Part shown: positions 49,779 through 60,172 of the stretch, piece by piece | How positions within the stretch are numbered: the stretch's first letter is position 1 | Layout of the letters: every line of letters begins with the position of its first letter | Assembly: GCF_009746125.1 (NCBI RefSeq) | Contig: NZ_CP041352.1 | Span: 4,262,436-4,326,435 of the forward strand | Source: Casimicrobium huifangae | Lineage (GTDB): Bacteria; Pseudomonadota; Gammaproteobacteria; Burkholderiales; Casimicrobiaceae | DNA: 64,000 bases | Direction of reading: 5' to 3' | The notes under the pieces: generated by a model | What the model was told of the DNA's origin: nothing | The model's database searches: none | The model's input: only the letters and a program-made list of their open reading frames with translations | Program-made: the position numbers and the translations under genes

Positions 49779-50057
49779 CTATTTGCTGCAAATCACTGCC
49801 GTGGTCGATGCCGACGACGAGGAAACGGTGTGAACGAGCGTCTTGCCCACCCAGATGCGGTCACCCGGCTCCAGGGAGTGCGTGGTGCTGGAGCGTGCGG
49901 ACAAACTTGTATTGGTCGTGCTGCCCTTTTTCTGGATGGTGTACTTGGTTGTCTCACCGCACTTGTTCTCAACCTTGACCTGGATGTTTGAAGCTGCGAA
50001 AGCAACAGAGGTCAAGGCAGCAGCTACCGCCGCCAGAATTTGATAGCTAGTTTTCAT
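49779..50057 (-). CDS. Small secreted hypothetical protein
   Basis: From the ATG at 50057 this is 92 aa: a signal peptide (YQILAAVAAALTSVAFAAS) and a short beta-rich, Ser/Thr-rich mature domain with two cysteines (NKCGETTKYTI and AVICSK) that could form a disulfide joining its ends. No family recognised. The frame upstream to 50204 lies outside the signal peptide and is not supported. Confidence 0.65.
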   Translation of the reverse strand: MKTSYQILAAVAAALTSVAFAASNIQVKVENKCGETTKYTIQKKGSTTNTSLSARSSTTHSLEPGDRIWVGKTLVHTVSSSSASTTAVICSK

Positions 50058-50204
50058 GTGTGTAGACGTTGTCAGGAAATGAAGGGGTCGTCGCAGTGCG
50101 ACGGGCGTCGGGGCAACGCGGCCATCTGCCTCAAGCGGGGGCTTGTCGAAGCAGACAACCGCGTTGTAGTGCCCACAGACAAAACGAAGTCTAGGCAGCG
50201 CCAT

Positions 50205-50435
50205 TCACGCTGACCATTCAACGGACGGCTTAATGCGTTTGGTGTAGATCGAAGCCTGCAGTGACTGCCCTGAGCGCGGCCGCACCTGTGTGACGGCGCA
50301 ACGCAGTGCACCCGAGCCCAAGGCGACCGCGACGTTGATGTCTGCGCGTGTCAGCACGTTGCCTACGAGATACGTGCTACCTGTGTACGTCGCGCTGACA
50401 ACGTCCAGCTCAATGAGTTCGTAGAGCGCCTGCAA
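50205..50435 (-). pseudogene. Possible glutathione S-transferase C-terminal remnant
   Basis: The 76-aa frame contains YLVGNVLTRADINVAVAL, which resembles the GST C-terminal-domain pattern fLvGd-xTlADi. No thioredoxin-like N-terminal half is found upstream, and the following residues do not continue the fold, so this would be a decayed fragment. It may also be chance. The rest of 50058-50650 shows no convincing gene. Confidence 0.25.
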
Positions 50436-50650
50436 TTGGGCGGCGCGGGATCAAGCCATCGCTGATGGGGTGTTTTCAGTGCGGGAACACCACGCTAGTA
50501 GCCGCATTGCACGGCCACCTCCATTGCAACGCACCCATCGGCAGTGACGCGCAACGACTGCGTTGGCGCTGTGGTCTGCGTCGGCGAACATGGCTGCGAT
50601 GTGCGCCAACGCCATTAACTTGGCTTGCCGGTCGGGGCGAAGCCACTCCA

Positions 50651-50683
50651 ACAAAACAAAAGGGCCGCAGATCGCGGCCCTTT
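50651..50683 (-). terminator. Rho-independent terminator of the purine operon
   Basis: On the minus strand AAAGGGCCGC and GCGGCCCTTT form a 10-bp stem with a 5-nt loop, followed by TGTTTTGT. It lies about 90 nt after the stop of the BMP-type binding protein, the last gene of the operon. Confidence 0.85.
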
Positions 50684-50773
50684 GCAACGGATTGCCGTCG
50701 CGCGCATCAGTCGAAGCGGGAGCGATTGCCGGTTGTGCCGGGGTTCCTCTCGCGTTCGACCTTCCGCTTCTTG

Positions 50774-51925
50774 TTACTTCCCGTCACCCGGCACTTTGCC
50801 TTCCACGCCCTTGACGTAGAACTTGATGCCGCCGAGGAATTTGTCGTCAGCCTTGGCGTCCTTGGCGAGCACTTCCTTGCCGTCCTGACCGACGATCGGG
50901 CCGGTCCACGGGTGGAAGGTGCCTGCTTTGAGGCCGGCTTTGACTTCTTCGAGCTTCTTCTTGGCGTCTTCCGGAACGTCGGCCGCGACCGAGACGAAGT
51001 CAATCGCGCCTTCCTTCACGCCCCACCAGCTCTGGCCGGTTTCCCACTTGCCGTCGAGCACATCACGCACGGCCTTGATGTAATAGGGGCCCCAGTTGAT
51101 CACCGCCGAGCCAAGGTGCGCCTTCGGGCCGTAGGCCGTCATGTCGCTGTCCCAGCCGAAGGCGCGCTTGCCCATCTTTTCGGCCGTCTGCAGCACGGCG
51201 GAGGAGTCGGTGTTCTGCATCAGCACGTCGGCGCCACCGTTGATCAGCGCGGTGGCGGCTTCGGTTTCTTTCGGTGGGTTGAACCATTCGTTGACCCAGA
51301 CCACCTTGGTCTTGATCTTCGGGTTGACGCTCTGCGCACCGAGCGTGAAGCTGTTGATGTTGCGGATGACTTCCGGGATCGGAATCGAGCCGACCACACC
51401 GAGCGTATTGGTCTTGGTCATCTTGCCAGCAACGACGCCGGCCATGTAGGCGCCCTCATAGGTGCGGCTGTCGTAGGTGCGCATGTTGGGCGCGGTTTTA
51501 TAGCCGGTGGCGTGTTCGAACTTCACGCCCGCGTTGTCGCCGGCGACTTTCAGCATGGGCTCCATGTAGCCGAACGTGGTGCCGAAGATGACCTTGTTGC
51601 CTTGACCGACGAGATCGCGGAACACACGCTCGGCGTCGGCGCTTTCCGGCACCTTCTCGACAAATGTCTTGGCATCGACCTTGTCACCGAATTCCTTCTC
51701 GACCGCCTTGCGGCCATTGTCGTGTGCAAAGGTCCAGCCGCCATCGCCCACCGGGCCGACGTAGGCGAAGGCCACTTTCAGCGGCTCGGCCTTCTTCGGC
51801 GCTTCGGCGGCAGGCGCCGGCTTGGCGGCCTCGGCCTTGGGTTCTTCCTTTTTGCCGCAGCCGGCCAGTGCGGCGACCAGTGCGGCTGCCACGCCGGCGG
51901 CGAGCAGGGTGCGTTTGCTATTCAT
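50774..51925 (-). CDS. BMP family ABC substrate-binding lipoprotein (purine/nucleoside type)
   Basis: From the ATG at 51925 this is 383 aa; GAGGG precedes it. A lipoprotein signal (LVAALAGC, Cys23) and an Ala/Pro/Lys linker are followed by a BMP/PnrA-like domain (VAFAYVGPVGDGGWTFAHD, GTTFGYMEP, GADVLMQNTDSSA). BMP proteins bind nucleosides or purines. It is the last gene of the transporter set and lies beside xanthine dehydrogenase genes, which points to a purine ligand. Confidence 0.93.
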   Translation of the reverse strand: MNSKRTLLAAGVAAALVAALAGCGKKEEPKAEAAKPAPAAEAPKKAEPLKVAFAYVGPVGDGGWTFAHDNGRKAVEKEFGDKVDAKTFVEKVPESADAERVFRDLVGQGNKVIFGTTFGYMEPMLKVAGDNAGVKFEHATGYKTAPNMRTYDSRTYEGAYMAGVVAGKMTKTNTLGVVGSIPIPEVIRNINSFTLGAQSVNPKIKTKVVWVNEWFNPPKETEAATALINGGADVLMQNTDSSAVLQTAEKMGKRAFGWDSDMTAYGPKAHLGSAVINWGPYYIKAVRDVLDGKWETGQSWWGVKEGAIDFVSVAADVPEDAKKKLEEVKAGLKAGTFHPWTGPIVGQDGKEVLAKDAKADDKFLGGIKFYVKGVEGKVPGDGK

Positions 51926-52003
51926 TGGGTTTCCCTCTTGGTGTGAGATTTCAGTTGGAAAGACGGACGACTCGAAACAAAAACGGTGGCACAAGCCACA
52001 ATT

Positions 52004-52924
52004 CTAGGAGCCCGGATAGAACGGCTTGCCGATTGAAGCCGGCATGTTGATGCGAATCCAGGTTGGGTTACGCGAAATCAGTGCCAGCACCACGATGGTG
52101 GCCACGTAGGGGGCCATCGACAGAAACTGACTGGGTATGTCCACCCCTTGGCTCTGCAGGTGAAACTGCATCATGGTGACACCGCCGAACAGATAGGCGC
52201 CAAACAGCACCCGCAACGGCCGCCAGGTGGCGAACGTGGTCAGCGCCAGCGCGATCCAGCCCTTGCCCGCGACCATGCCTTCTACCCAGAGCGGCGTGTA
52301 AATCACCGCCAGATAAGCGCCCGCCAACCCGCACATGGCCCCGCCAAAAAGAACCGCCAGCAACCGGATGCGTCGTACCGGATAGCCCAGCGCGTGCGCC
52401 GATTCGGGGCTTTCACCCACCGAGCGCAGCACCAAACCGGCGCGTGTGCGGTAGAGGAACCAGATGATGCCGACTGTCAATACGATGGCGAAGTAAACCA
52501 TCGGATGCTGCTTGAACAGGGCCGGCCCGATGAAGGGAATATCGGCCAGACCCGGCACCGCAAAGTGCGGCCGTTCCGGCAGCTTTTCCTGCACGTAGCG
52601 GGTGCCAACGAACGCCGAAAAACCGGCACCGAACAGCGAGAGCGCAAGGCCGGTGGCGTACTGATTGGTGTTGAGCCAGATGACCAGCAGCGCAAAGAGT
52701 CCGGCCAGCAAGGCGCCAGCGCCCATGCCGGCAGCAAACCCCAGCCAGTCGTTGCCGGTATGCACGACCGTGGCGAAGCCGGCGATGGCGGCGCAGAGCA
52801 TCATGCCCTCGGCGCCGAGGTTGACGATGCCGGATTTCTCGTTGATCAGCAGGCCGAGTGCGGCGATGGCAAGCACGGTGCCCGCATTGAGCGTGGCCGC
52901 AATCAGGAGCGCGTACTGTTCCAT
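52004..52924 (-). CDS. BMP-type ABC transporter permease (second subunit)
   Basis: From the ATG at 52924 this is 306 aa with about 8-9 TM helices and the BPD_transp_2 signature (GLLINEKSGIVNLGAEGMML, GLAGAYLAVIYTPLWVEGM). The start overlaps the stop of the other permease as TAATG. It is paired with that permease as in nucleoside importers. The frame further upstream reads into the preceding gene. Confidence 0.93.
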   Translation of the reverse strand: MEQYALLIAATLNAGTVLAIAALGLLINEKSGIVNLGAEGMMLCAAIAGFATVVHTGNDWLGFAAGMGAGALLAGLFALLVIWLNTNQYATGLALSLFGAGFSAFVGTRYVQEKLPERPHFAVPGLADIPFIGPALFKQHPMVYFAIVLTVGIIWFLYRTRAGLVLRSVGESPESAHALGYPVRRIRLLAVLFGGAMCGLAGAYLAVIYTPLWVEGMVAGKGWIALALTTFATWRPLRVLFGAYLFGGVTMMQFHLQSQGVDIPSQFLSMAPYVATIVVLALISRNPTWIRINMPASIGKPFYPGS

Positions 52925-54003
52925 TATTTCGCTCCTCCGGCTTTGGCGGCAACGGTGCGCCTGATGCGATAAGCGATCAGTGTGTCGCAAGCCAGCAGCG
53001 TGAACAGCAGCAGGCCCTGGAACACGCCGGTCAATGACTTCGGCAAACCAAGCCGCGATTGCGCGAGCTCACCGCCGATGTAGAACATGCTCATCAGTAC
53101 CGCCGAGAACACAATGCCAACCGGATGCAGGCGGCCGACGAACGCGACGATGATCGCGGCAAAGCCATAGCCCGCCGGCACATAGGGCGTGAGTTGCCCG
53201 ATCGGTCCGGCCACTTCGATCGCGCCGGCCAGCCCAGCCATGCCACCAGACACCAGCAGCGCCGTCCACAGTGCGCGGCGTGACGAGAACCCGGCGTACT
53301 TCGCCGCATGCGGCGCCAGCCCACCCACCTGCAACTGAAAGCCGATGTAGGTGCGAAACATGTAAATCCACATGCCCGCCACGCCGAACAGCGCCACAAG
53401 CAGGCCCACGTTCACCCGCGAGCCGTCCATCAAGCGCGGAATCTGCGTCACTTTCTCGAACGTCTTGGTCTGCGGAAAGTTGTAGCCGTTCGGGTCTTTC
53501 CACGGCCCGTAGACGAGATAAGCCAGCACCAGTTCGGCCACGTAGACCAGCATCAGGCTGACCAGAATTTCACTGGCATTGAAGCGGTCACGCAGCAGCG
53601 CCACCAGCGCCGCCCACAACATGCCACCCAGCACGCCCGCCAGCACCACCAGCGGGATGATCCACGGCCCGGTTGATTTGTCCGCCAGCAACGCCACGCC
53701 ACCGGCAGCAATCGCGCCGACCACGAACTGCCCTTCGGCACCGATGTTCCACACATTGGCGCGATAGCAGACGGCAAGCCCCAGCGCAATGAGCAACAGC
53801 GGCGTTGCCTTCACCGCCAGCTCCGACAACGCGTAGGCGGATTTGATCGGTTCCCAGAAGAACACGGTCAATCCCTTGACCGGATCCTTGCCCATCAGCA
53901 GGAAGATGCCGATGCCGATGATCACCGTGATCGCCAGCGCCAAGAGCGGCGAGGCGATGCCCCAGAATTTTGACGCCTGAGGGCGGGCTTCGAGTTTCAG
54001 CAT
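52924..54003 (-). CDS. BMP-type ABC transporter permease (first subunit)
   Basis: This 359-aa protein has about 9-10 TM helices (ALAITVIIGIGIFLLMG, NVWNIGAEGQFVVGAIAAGG, YGFAAIIVAFVGRLHPVGIV). It is the larger BPD_transp_2 permease typical of nucleoside importers. The ATPase gene of the same system lies 1.16 kb upstream, separated by a repeat-flanked insert; in most genomes these genes are adjacent. Confidence 0.93.
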   Translation of the reverse strand: MLKLEARPQASKFWGIASPLLALAITVIIGIGIFLLMGKDPVKGLTVFFWEPIKSAYALSELAVKATPLLLIALGLAVCYRANVWNIGAEGQFVVGAIAAGGVALLADKSTGPWIIPLVVLAGVLGGMLWAALVALLRDRFNASEILVSLMLVYVAELVLAYLVYGPWKDPNGYNFPQTKTFEKVTQIPRLMDGSRVNVGLLVALFGVAGMWIYMFRTYIGFQLQVGGLAPHAAKYAGFSSRRALWTALLVSGGMAGLAGAIEVAGPIGQLTPYVPAGYGFAAIIVAFVGRLHPVGIVFSAVLMSMFYIGGELAQSRLGLPKSLTGVFQGLLLFTLLACDTLIAYRIRRTVAAKAGGAK

Positions 54004-54030
54004 GAGGGCATCCTCCGCCCGACCCGATCA

Positions 54031-54100
54031 TGGTGAGCTTGTCGAACCGCGAACGCTTTTAGTCCCCTCTCCCTTGAGGGGAGAGGGCTAGGGAGAGGGT
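54031..54100 (+). repeat. GAGCTTGTCGAA motif plus GAGAGGG-type repeat
   Basis: GTGAGCTTGTCGAACCGCGA is followed by CCCCTCTCCC ... GGGGAGAGGG and GCTAGGGAGAGGGT. These are the same modules, in the same order and orientation relative to the structured repeat, as at 13038-13112. Confidence 0.55.
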
Positions 54101-54137
54101 GACGGTGACGGTCGGGTTCCGAACACGAGCAATGAGT

Positions 54138-54403
54138 ACCGCCAGCGCGCTTTGTGGCCGCGCGGGGCCAGTCCCTTTCTTTGCTTCGCCAAAGAAAGGA
54201 ACCAAAGAAAGGCGACCCCGACGATTCGCCTGTTTCCTGCGGTGCTCGCGTCAGGCGGGCGTCGCAGAAATCGCCCGAAAGTTGCGCTGACGCGCAACCG
54301 GTGGACTCACACTGCGCCGCTTGGACCGCCTGCCGCTGCGCTCCTCGGGGCGAATCCACGGGGACCCGTTCGAATCGATGCTTGATCGCTTCGCGATGGG
54401 TCG
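54138..54403 (+). repeat. Structured dispersed repeat, copy C
   Basis: H1 pairs 54174-54183 with 54190-54199 (CCTTTCTTTG/CAAAGAAAGG). P1 is 54252-54258 with 54326-54332 (CAGGCGG/CCGCCTG), P2 54259-54267 with 54312-54320 (one mismatch in 9), and P4 54281-54287 with 54292-54298 (GTTGCGC/GCGCAAC). Sequences of H1, P1, P2 and P4 differ from copy A yet pair. P3 is weak and the terminal REP-like hairpin is missing. Confidence 0.85.
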
Positions 54404-54438
54404 CAAGGACGCGGTGGCGAGGGACGACGTTGCGACTG

Positions 54439-54891
54439 CTACTTGCACTGCACATCGCCGCTCACCTTCGGAAAAGCTTCTGTTCGTCCGGTCGTCGGCA
54501 AAAGGCCCAACGCTGGTCTCCCGAGTGCGTTAACGTTAACGAACCACAACCCCCGGGAAAGTCTGATTTCACTCAGGCCGTTGCTGCACACTTCTCGCGC
54601 TTTATTCAATACGTATTGCTCCATTTCCTCGAAGCTATTTACGAGCGGCGACCCTTGGAACTCGATGTAAGTGCGGTCATCTGGCATCTTGCCAACCAGA
54701 AAACCGAAGGGCTGCCTTGCTCCGTCTTGTTGCTGTGAGTACGGTACTGGAGCTACCCCGACGGACGCGCAAGCCGACAATGTCAACGTCAGAATTGCGC
54801 CACAGCAACGACCGAGAATCAGTATCGCCTTTTGACCAACGCCTGCTGTGGTGTAGTCCAGATGCCCAAATCCGGGTTTGCTGACGCTCAT
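54439..54891 (-). CDS. Putative lipoprotein between inverted repeat copies
   Basis: From the ATG at 54891 this is 150 aa. A hydrophobic stretch ends in the lipobox LSAC (AILTLTLSACAS). The mature part has FGFLVGKMPDDRTYIEFQG and a conserved-looking MEQYVLNKAREVCSNG segment. No family recognised. Roughly the first 17 codons lie inside repeat copy D, so the true start is uncertain: either this ATG was supplied by the repeat or a non-ATG start is used nearer the signal peptide. The gene looks lower in G+C than the transporter genes it separates. Confidence 0.6.
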   Translation of the reverse strand: MSVSKPGFGHLDYTTAGVGQKAILILGRCCGAILTLTLSACASVGVAPVPYSQQQDGARQPFGFLVGKMPDDRTYIEFQGSPLVNSFEEMEQYVLNKAREVCSNGLSEIRLSRGLWFVNVNALGRPALGLLPTTGRTEAFPKVSGDVQCK

Positions 54892-55150
54892 CGCGAAGCA
54901 ATCATTTGTTGCGTTGGTTCGCCCCTTTACCCCGCCCCGAAGCGCGCAGTGTTGCGCGGTCCAAGCCGAAAACCATGAGCCCACTGGTTGCGCGTCAGCG
55001 CAACTTTCGGGCGATTTGTTTTCGGCCCGCGCAACGCGAGCACTGGAGGAAATCGGCGGGGTGCAGGGGCTAGCCTTTTGGTTACTTTTGGGCAATGCCA
55101 AAAGTAACTCGGCCGCCGGGCCGAGACCCGGCTTGCTGGCACCAGCGAGC
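54851..55150 (-). repeat. Structured dispersed repeat, copy D (inverted relative to C)
   Basis: H1 pairs 55081-55091 with 55098-55108 (11 bp, GTTACTTTTGG/CCAAAAGTAAC). P1 is 54952-54959 with 55027-55034, P2 54965-54973 with 55018-55026 (GCCGAAAAC/GTTTTCGGC, 9 of 9), P3 54979-54982 with 55009-55012, and P4 54987-54993 with 54998-55004. P2 shares almost no sequence with copies A and C but pairs perfectly. A degenerate REP-like end lies at about 54855-54876. Confidence 0.85.
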
Positions 55151-55160
55151 AAGCGCAGGT

Positions 55161-56678
<1,518 letters not shown>

Positions 56679-56766
56679 CGCCAAGCCTTGTTGACGACGG
56701 TTGCAGCCTGACAACTCTGTGCTGCAACCCTCATCAGCACGGGGCTAGCAAGGAATTTTTGGCTGA

Positions 56767-56829
56767 AGTCGACTTTTGCCATTTTCACGCTTCAGCCCGC
56801 ATTGGAATGTGGGTTCGCGGCAAAAGCTG
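56767..56829 (-). repeat. 3' element copy E3, overlapping the end of xdhC
   Basis: Read on the minus strand: CAGCTTTTGCCGCGAACCC ... GGCAAAAGTCGACT. CTTTTGCC and GGCAAAAG at the ends are perfect complements. The xdhC stop codon lies inside the element, so the last ~15 residues of XdhC are encoded by repeat sequence. Confidence 0.7.
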
Positions 56830-57756
56830 CTGCCGTGCAATCAGTTCGGACGCGACACTCACTGCAATGACCCCCGGATGTTTGCTGGCTGCCCAGCGCT
56901 GAGCTGCTGGCGTGACGGCTGCGGACCGCGCCGCGGGCTGACCGATCGGCGAGACCATGCGTGCGATCTCATTGTCCGACAGGCCGCGAGCGGCAAGGCG
57001 TTTGCGAAATGTAGCTGCTTTCGTGCCAGAGCCGATCACGCCGACGTAGCCAAGGTCGTCGCGACGCAGCAGTGCCAGCGTGATGTCGAAATCGAGCGCG
57101 TGCGAATGGGTCAGCACCAGCACGTCCGCAGCCGCCGGGATGCGCGCGGCCTCGCGCGCAGGATCATCGGTGGCGACCAGGCGCACGCCCGCCGGCAGCG
57201 CAGCCGGAAACGGCTCCTCGCGTGAGTCAACCCAGGTGACGCGGCACGGCAACGCCGCCAGCACCTGCACGATCGCCCGGCCAACATGCCCGGCGCCAAA
57301 CACCCAGACATGCCACGGCGTGAACGCCAGATCGAGCGCTGCAACGCCGCCACTGTCCAGCGGCAGTGACCACTGGAAGCGTCCGCCGCGCTCGGCGGTG
57401 TCAGCCAGCCGCTGCCAGTCGGCACGATCAGCGGCCTGCACCGGTACAAAGGTCAACTCGACGGCGCCGCCACAGCATTGCCCCAGCGCCGGCCCGAGCG
57501 GAAAGTGGCGCCGGGTTGCCAGCGTCTGCCGCGCAGCTATGCATTCGCGCGCAAACTCAATGGCCTTGTATTCGAGATGCCCGCCACCGATGGTGCCGCT
57601 GGCGTCGTCCGCCGTGACCAGCATCGCGGCGCCGGCTTCGCGCGGGACCGAGCCACGTGCACTGCTGATGCAGACCCAGATGGCGGGAACCCGGCCGTCG
57701 AGTGTCGCCACAATTTGTGCGGCAACGCTAAGCACGGCCCGATTCCAGACGATCAA
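56785..57756 (-). CDS. xdhC: Xanthine dehydrogenase accessory protein XdhC
   Basis: This 323-aa protein has an N-terminal XdhC/CoxI domain (ISSARGSVPREAGAAMLV, GTIGGGHLEYKA, LGQCCGGAVEL) and a C-terminal Rossmann domain (WVFGAGHVGRAIVQVL, VGVIGSGTKAATFRKRL). It inserts sulfurated molybdenum cofactor into XdhAB. The frame overlaps the end of xdhB by 29 nt. The last residues (QLLPRTHIPMRAEA) come from element E3 and are not expected in the family. Confidence 0.93.
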   Translation of the reverse strand: MIVWNRAVLSVAAQIVATLDGRVPAIWVCISSARGSVPREAGAAMLVTADDASGTIGGGHLEYKAIEFARECIAARQTLATRRHFPLGPALGQCCGGAVELTFVPVQAADRADWQRLADTAERGGRFQWSLPLDSGGVAALDLAFTPWHVWVFGAGHVGRAIVQVLAALPCRVTWVDSREEPFPAALPAGVRLVATDDPAREAARIPAAADVLVLTHSHALDFDITLALLRRDDLGYVGVIGSGTKAATFRKRLAARGLSDNEIARMVSPIGQPAARSAAVTPAAQRWAASKHPGVIAVSVASELIARQQLLPRTHIPMRAEA

Positions 57757-60163
57757 GATACTCGTCGATAGTGGTGCCGTCCGGGAAGATCATGCCGCCT
57801 ATCGTCGTCCACCGTGCCATCCTGGCCTTGACCTCGTCAACTGCGCGCAGAATCGCCTCCGCCGTTGCGGGCGCAGTGAGTTGCGGTGCAGCGCGATAGT
57901 CGCCAGCGGCACTCACCGCATCGCGAACTGCGTGGTAGACGGCAAACGCAAGCATGAACGGCGGCTCACCCACCGCCTTGCTGCGATAGATGGTGTCTTC
58001 GCGGTTGGGCGAGTTCTCCACCAGCCCGACATTGAAAATTTCCGGCACGTCGGCGGCGGTCGGAATCTTGTAGGTGCTCGGCGCATGGGTGGTGAGCACG
58101 CCCTTGGCATTCCACACCAGCTCTTCGCCGGTCAGCCAGCCCATACCCTGAATGAAGGCGCCTTCGACCTGCCCCTTGTCGAGCGCCGGGTTGAGCGAGC
58201 TGCCGACGTCGTGCAGAAGATCAACGCGCTCCACCTTCATCTCACCGGTCAGCGTGTCGATCGCCACCTGCGCGCAGGCGGCGCCATAGGCAAAGTAGTA
58301 GAACGGCCTGCCCTTGAAAGTCTTCACGTTCCAGTGAATCTTTGGCGTGCGATAAAAGCCCTGCGCCGACAATGACACGCGACCGAACCAGGCCTTGTGC
58401 GCCAGATCATCAAAGGTCCAGCGCTGCAAACCGTCCGCAGTGTCGGCCTCGACACCGTCCGCCACAAAACGCACGGCACCAGAATCAACGCCCCACTTCT
58501 GCGCCACGAATTCCGCCAGCCGCGCACGCAGTTTGCGGCAGGCATCTTTGGCAGCCATGCCGTTGAGATCGCTGCCACTGGACGCTGCCGTGGCGCTGGT
58601 GTTGGGCACCTTGCTGGTGTCGGTCGCCGACACGCGCACGCGCGCGGGCACCACGCCCAGCTCCTCGGCCACCACCTGCTGCACCTTGGTGAACAGGCCC
58701 TGACCCATCTCGGTGCCGCCATGGTTGACGATGATCGAACCGTCGGAATAGATATTGACCAGCGCACCGGCCTGATTGAGGTGCGTCGCGTTGAACGAGA
58801 TACCGAATTTCACCGGCGTCAATGCAATGCCACGCTTGACGATCGGGCTCGCGTCGTTCTGGGCGCGCAAGGCGGCGCGACGCGCGCGATAGTCACTGCG
58901 GCGCTCCAGCTCGGGCACGATGTCATGCAGGATGTTGTCTTCGACCGGCTGACCGTAATGCGTTTCGTTGCGGTCAGCGAGGCCGTAGAAGTTGACAGCG
59001 CGCACATCAAGCGGATCGCGGCCGAGTGCGTGAGCGATTTCGTCCATGATCTGCTCGATCAGGAACATGCCCTGCGGCCCGCCAAAGCCACGGAACGCGG
59101 TGTTCGAGACTTTGTGCGTTTTGCACAGAAAGTTGCGGATGCGCACATGCTCCAGGTAGTACGCATTGTCAACGTGGCACACCGCGCGCGCATTGACCGG
59201 GCCCGAGAGATCGGCCGAATACCCGCAGTCGGACGCCAGCATGAAGTCAGCGCCGAGAATGCGCCCACGCTCGTCGTAGCCGACGTCGTACTCAAACTGG
59301 AACGGATGCCGCTTGCCGGTGATGATCATGTCGTCATCGCGGTCAAGCCGCAGCTTCACCGCGACGCCGAGCTTCGACGCCGCAATCGCCACCAGCGCCG
59401 CGAACAGCGCGGGTTGTGACTCCTTGCCGCCGAAGCCACCGCCCATGCGACGGCATTCGACGCGAATCTTCGCGTCCGCCACGCCCATCGCACGCGACAC
59501 GATGTGCTGCACCTCGGTCGGATGCTGGGTTGAGCAGTGAATGTGCAATTGCCCGTCTTCCAGCGGGATGGCAAGCGCGACATGACCTTCGAGATAAAAG
59601 TGGTCCTGCCCGCCGTGCTGTGTTTTGCCCTGCAGACGATGCGGTGCGCTGGCCAAGGTAGCATCGGCATCGCCACGTCCGGTGGTGACCGGATCGAGCA
59701 CGTAACTTTTCGCGGCCAGTGCGTCGTCGATACTGAGGATTGGCGTGCGGAGGTCGAGATCCCATTTCGCCAGACGCGCAGCCTTGCGGGCCTTGAGATG
59801 GCTGTCGGCCACCACAAGGAATACCGGCTGGCCGTGATACTCGATCAGATCAGTGGCGAGGATGGGATCGTCAAGCTTGATGCCGCCGTAGTTGTTCACT
59901 GCGGGCACGTCCGCCGCCGTGAACACAGCCACCACACCCGGCGCCGCGCGTACCGCCGCCAGATCGACATTGCGTAGCCCGGCGTGCGCTGCGGGCGCGT
60001 AGCCGATGACGGCGGCGAGCGTACCGCGCGGGGCTGCGATGTCGTCGGTGTAGACCGCCTCGCCGGTGACGTGCAGATGCGCGGACTCGTGGCGCTGCGA
60101 CACCGCGATGGCACCGCCTGCGAAGTCGATGTTCTTCTGGACGGGATCGGTCACGGTGTTCAT
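57728..60163 (-). CDS. xdhB: Xanthine dehydrogenase, molybdopterin-binding subunit
   Basis: This 811-aa protein has the a/b-hammerhead domain (ESAHLHVTGEAVYTDDI) and molybdopterin-binding domains: GGGFGGKES, AFRGFGGPQG, GGTEMGQGLF and the catalytic Glu in AVGEPPFML. With XdhA it oxidises hypoxanthine and xanthine to urate. The substrate-pocket arginine is plausibly the one in AFRGFGG. The length matches bacterial two-subunit enzymes. Confidence 0.95.
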   Translation of the reverse strand: MNTVTDPVQKNIDFAGGAIAVSQRHESAHLHVTGEAVYTDDIAAPRGTLAAVIGYAPAAHAGLRNVDLAAVRAAPGVVAVFTAADVPAVNNYGGIKLDDPILATDLIEYHGQPVFLVVADSHLKARKAARLAKWDLDLRTPILSIDDALAAKSYVLDPVTTGRGDADATLASAPHRLQGKTQHGGQDHFYLEGHVALAIPLEDGQLHIHCSTQHPTEVQHIVSRAMGVADAKIRVECRRMGGGFGGKESQPALFAALVAIAASKLGVAVKLRLDRDDDMIITGKRHPFQFEYDVGYDERGRILGADFMLASDCGYSADLSGPVNARAVCHVDNAYYLEHVRIRNFLCKTHKVSNTAFRGFGGPQGMFLIEQIMDEIAHALGRDPLDVRAVNFYGLADRNETHYGQPVEDNILHDIVPELERRSDYRARRAALRAQNDASPIVKRGIALTPVKFGISFNATHLNQAGALVNIYSDGSIIVNHGGTEMGQGLFTKVQQVVAEELGVVPARVRVSATDTSKVPNTSATAASSGSDLNGMAAKDACRKLRARLAEFVAQKWGVDSGAVRFVADGVEADTADGLQRWTFDDLAHKAWFGRVSLSAQGFYRTPKIHWNVKTFKGRPFYYFAYGAACAQVAIDTLTGEMKVERVDLLHDVGSSLNPALDKGQVEGAFIQGMGWLTGEELVWNAKGVLTTHAPSTYKIPTAADVPEIFNVGLVENSPNREDTIYRSKAVGEPPFMLAFAVYHAVRDAVSAAGDYRAAPQLTAPATAEAILRAVDEVKARMARWTTIGGMIFPDGTTIDEYLDRLESGRA

Positions 60164-60172
60164 AAAGCCCCC

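Noticed and set aside
50451-50687. 78-aa minus-strand frame before the BMP terminator
   Set aside because: It begins inside the terminator hairpin and shows no signal peptide, domain or usable context.
50465-51946. 493-aa frame antisense to the BMP lipoprotein
   Set aside because: The His/Leu/Gly-rich translation has no recognisable domain and the BMP gene on the other strand is unambiguous.
54154-54738. 194-aa plus-strand frame through repeat copy C
   Set aside because: Its first half is repeat sequence and the second half is antisense to the lipoprotein gene. Frames like this (with FAKK-type peptides) recur only because the repeat recurs.
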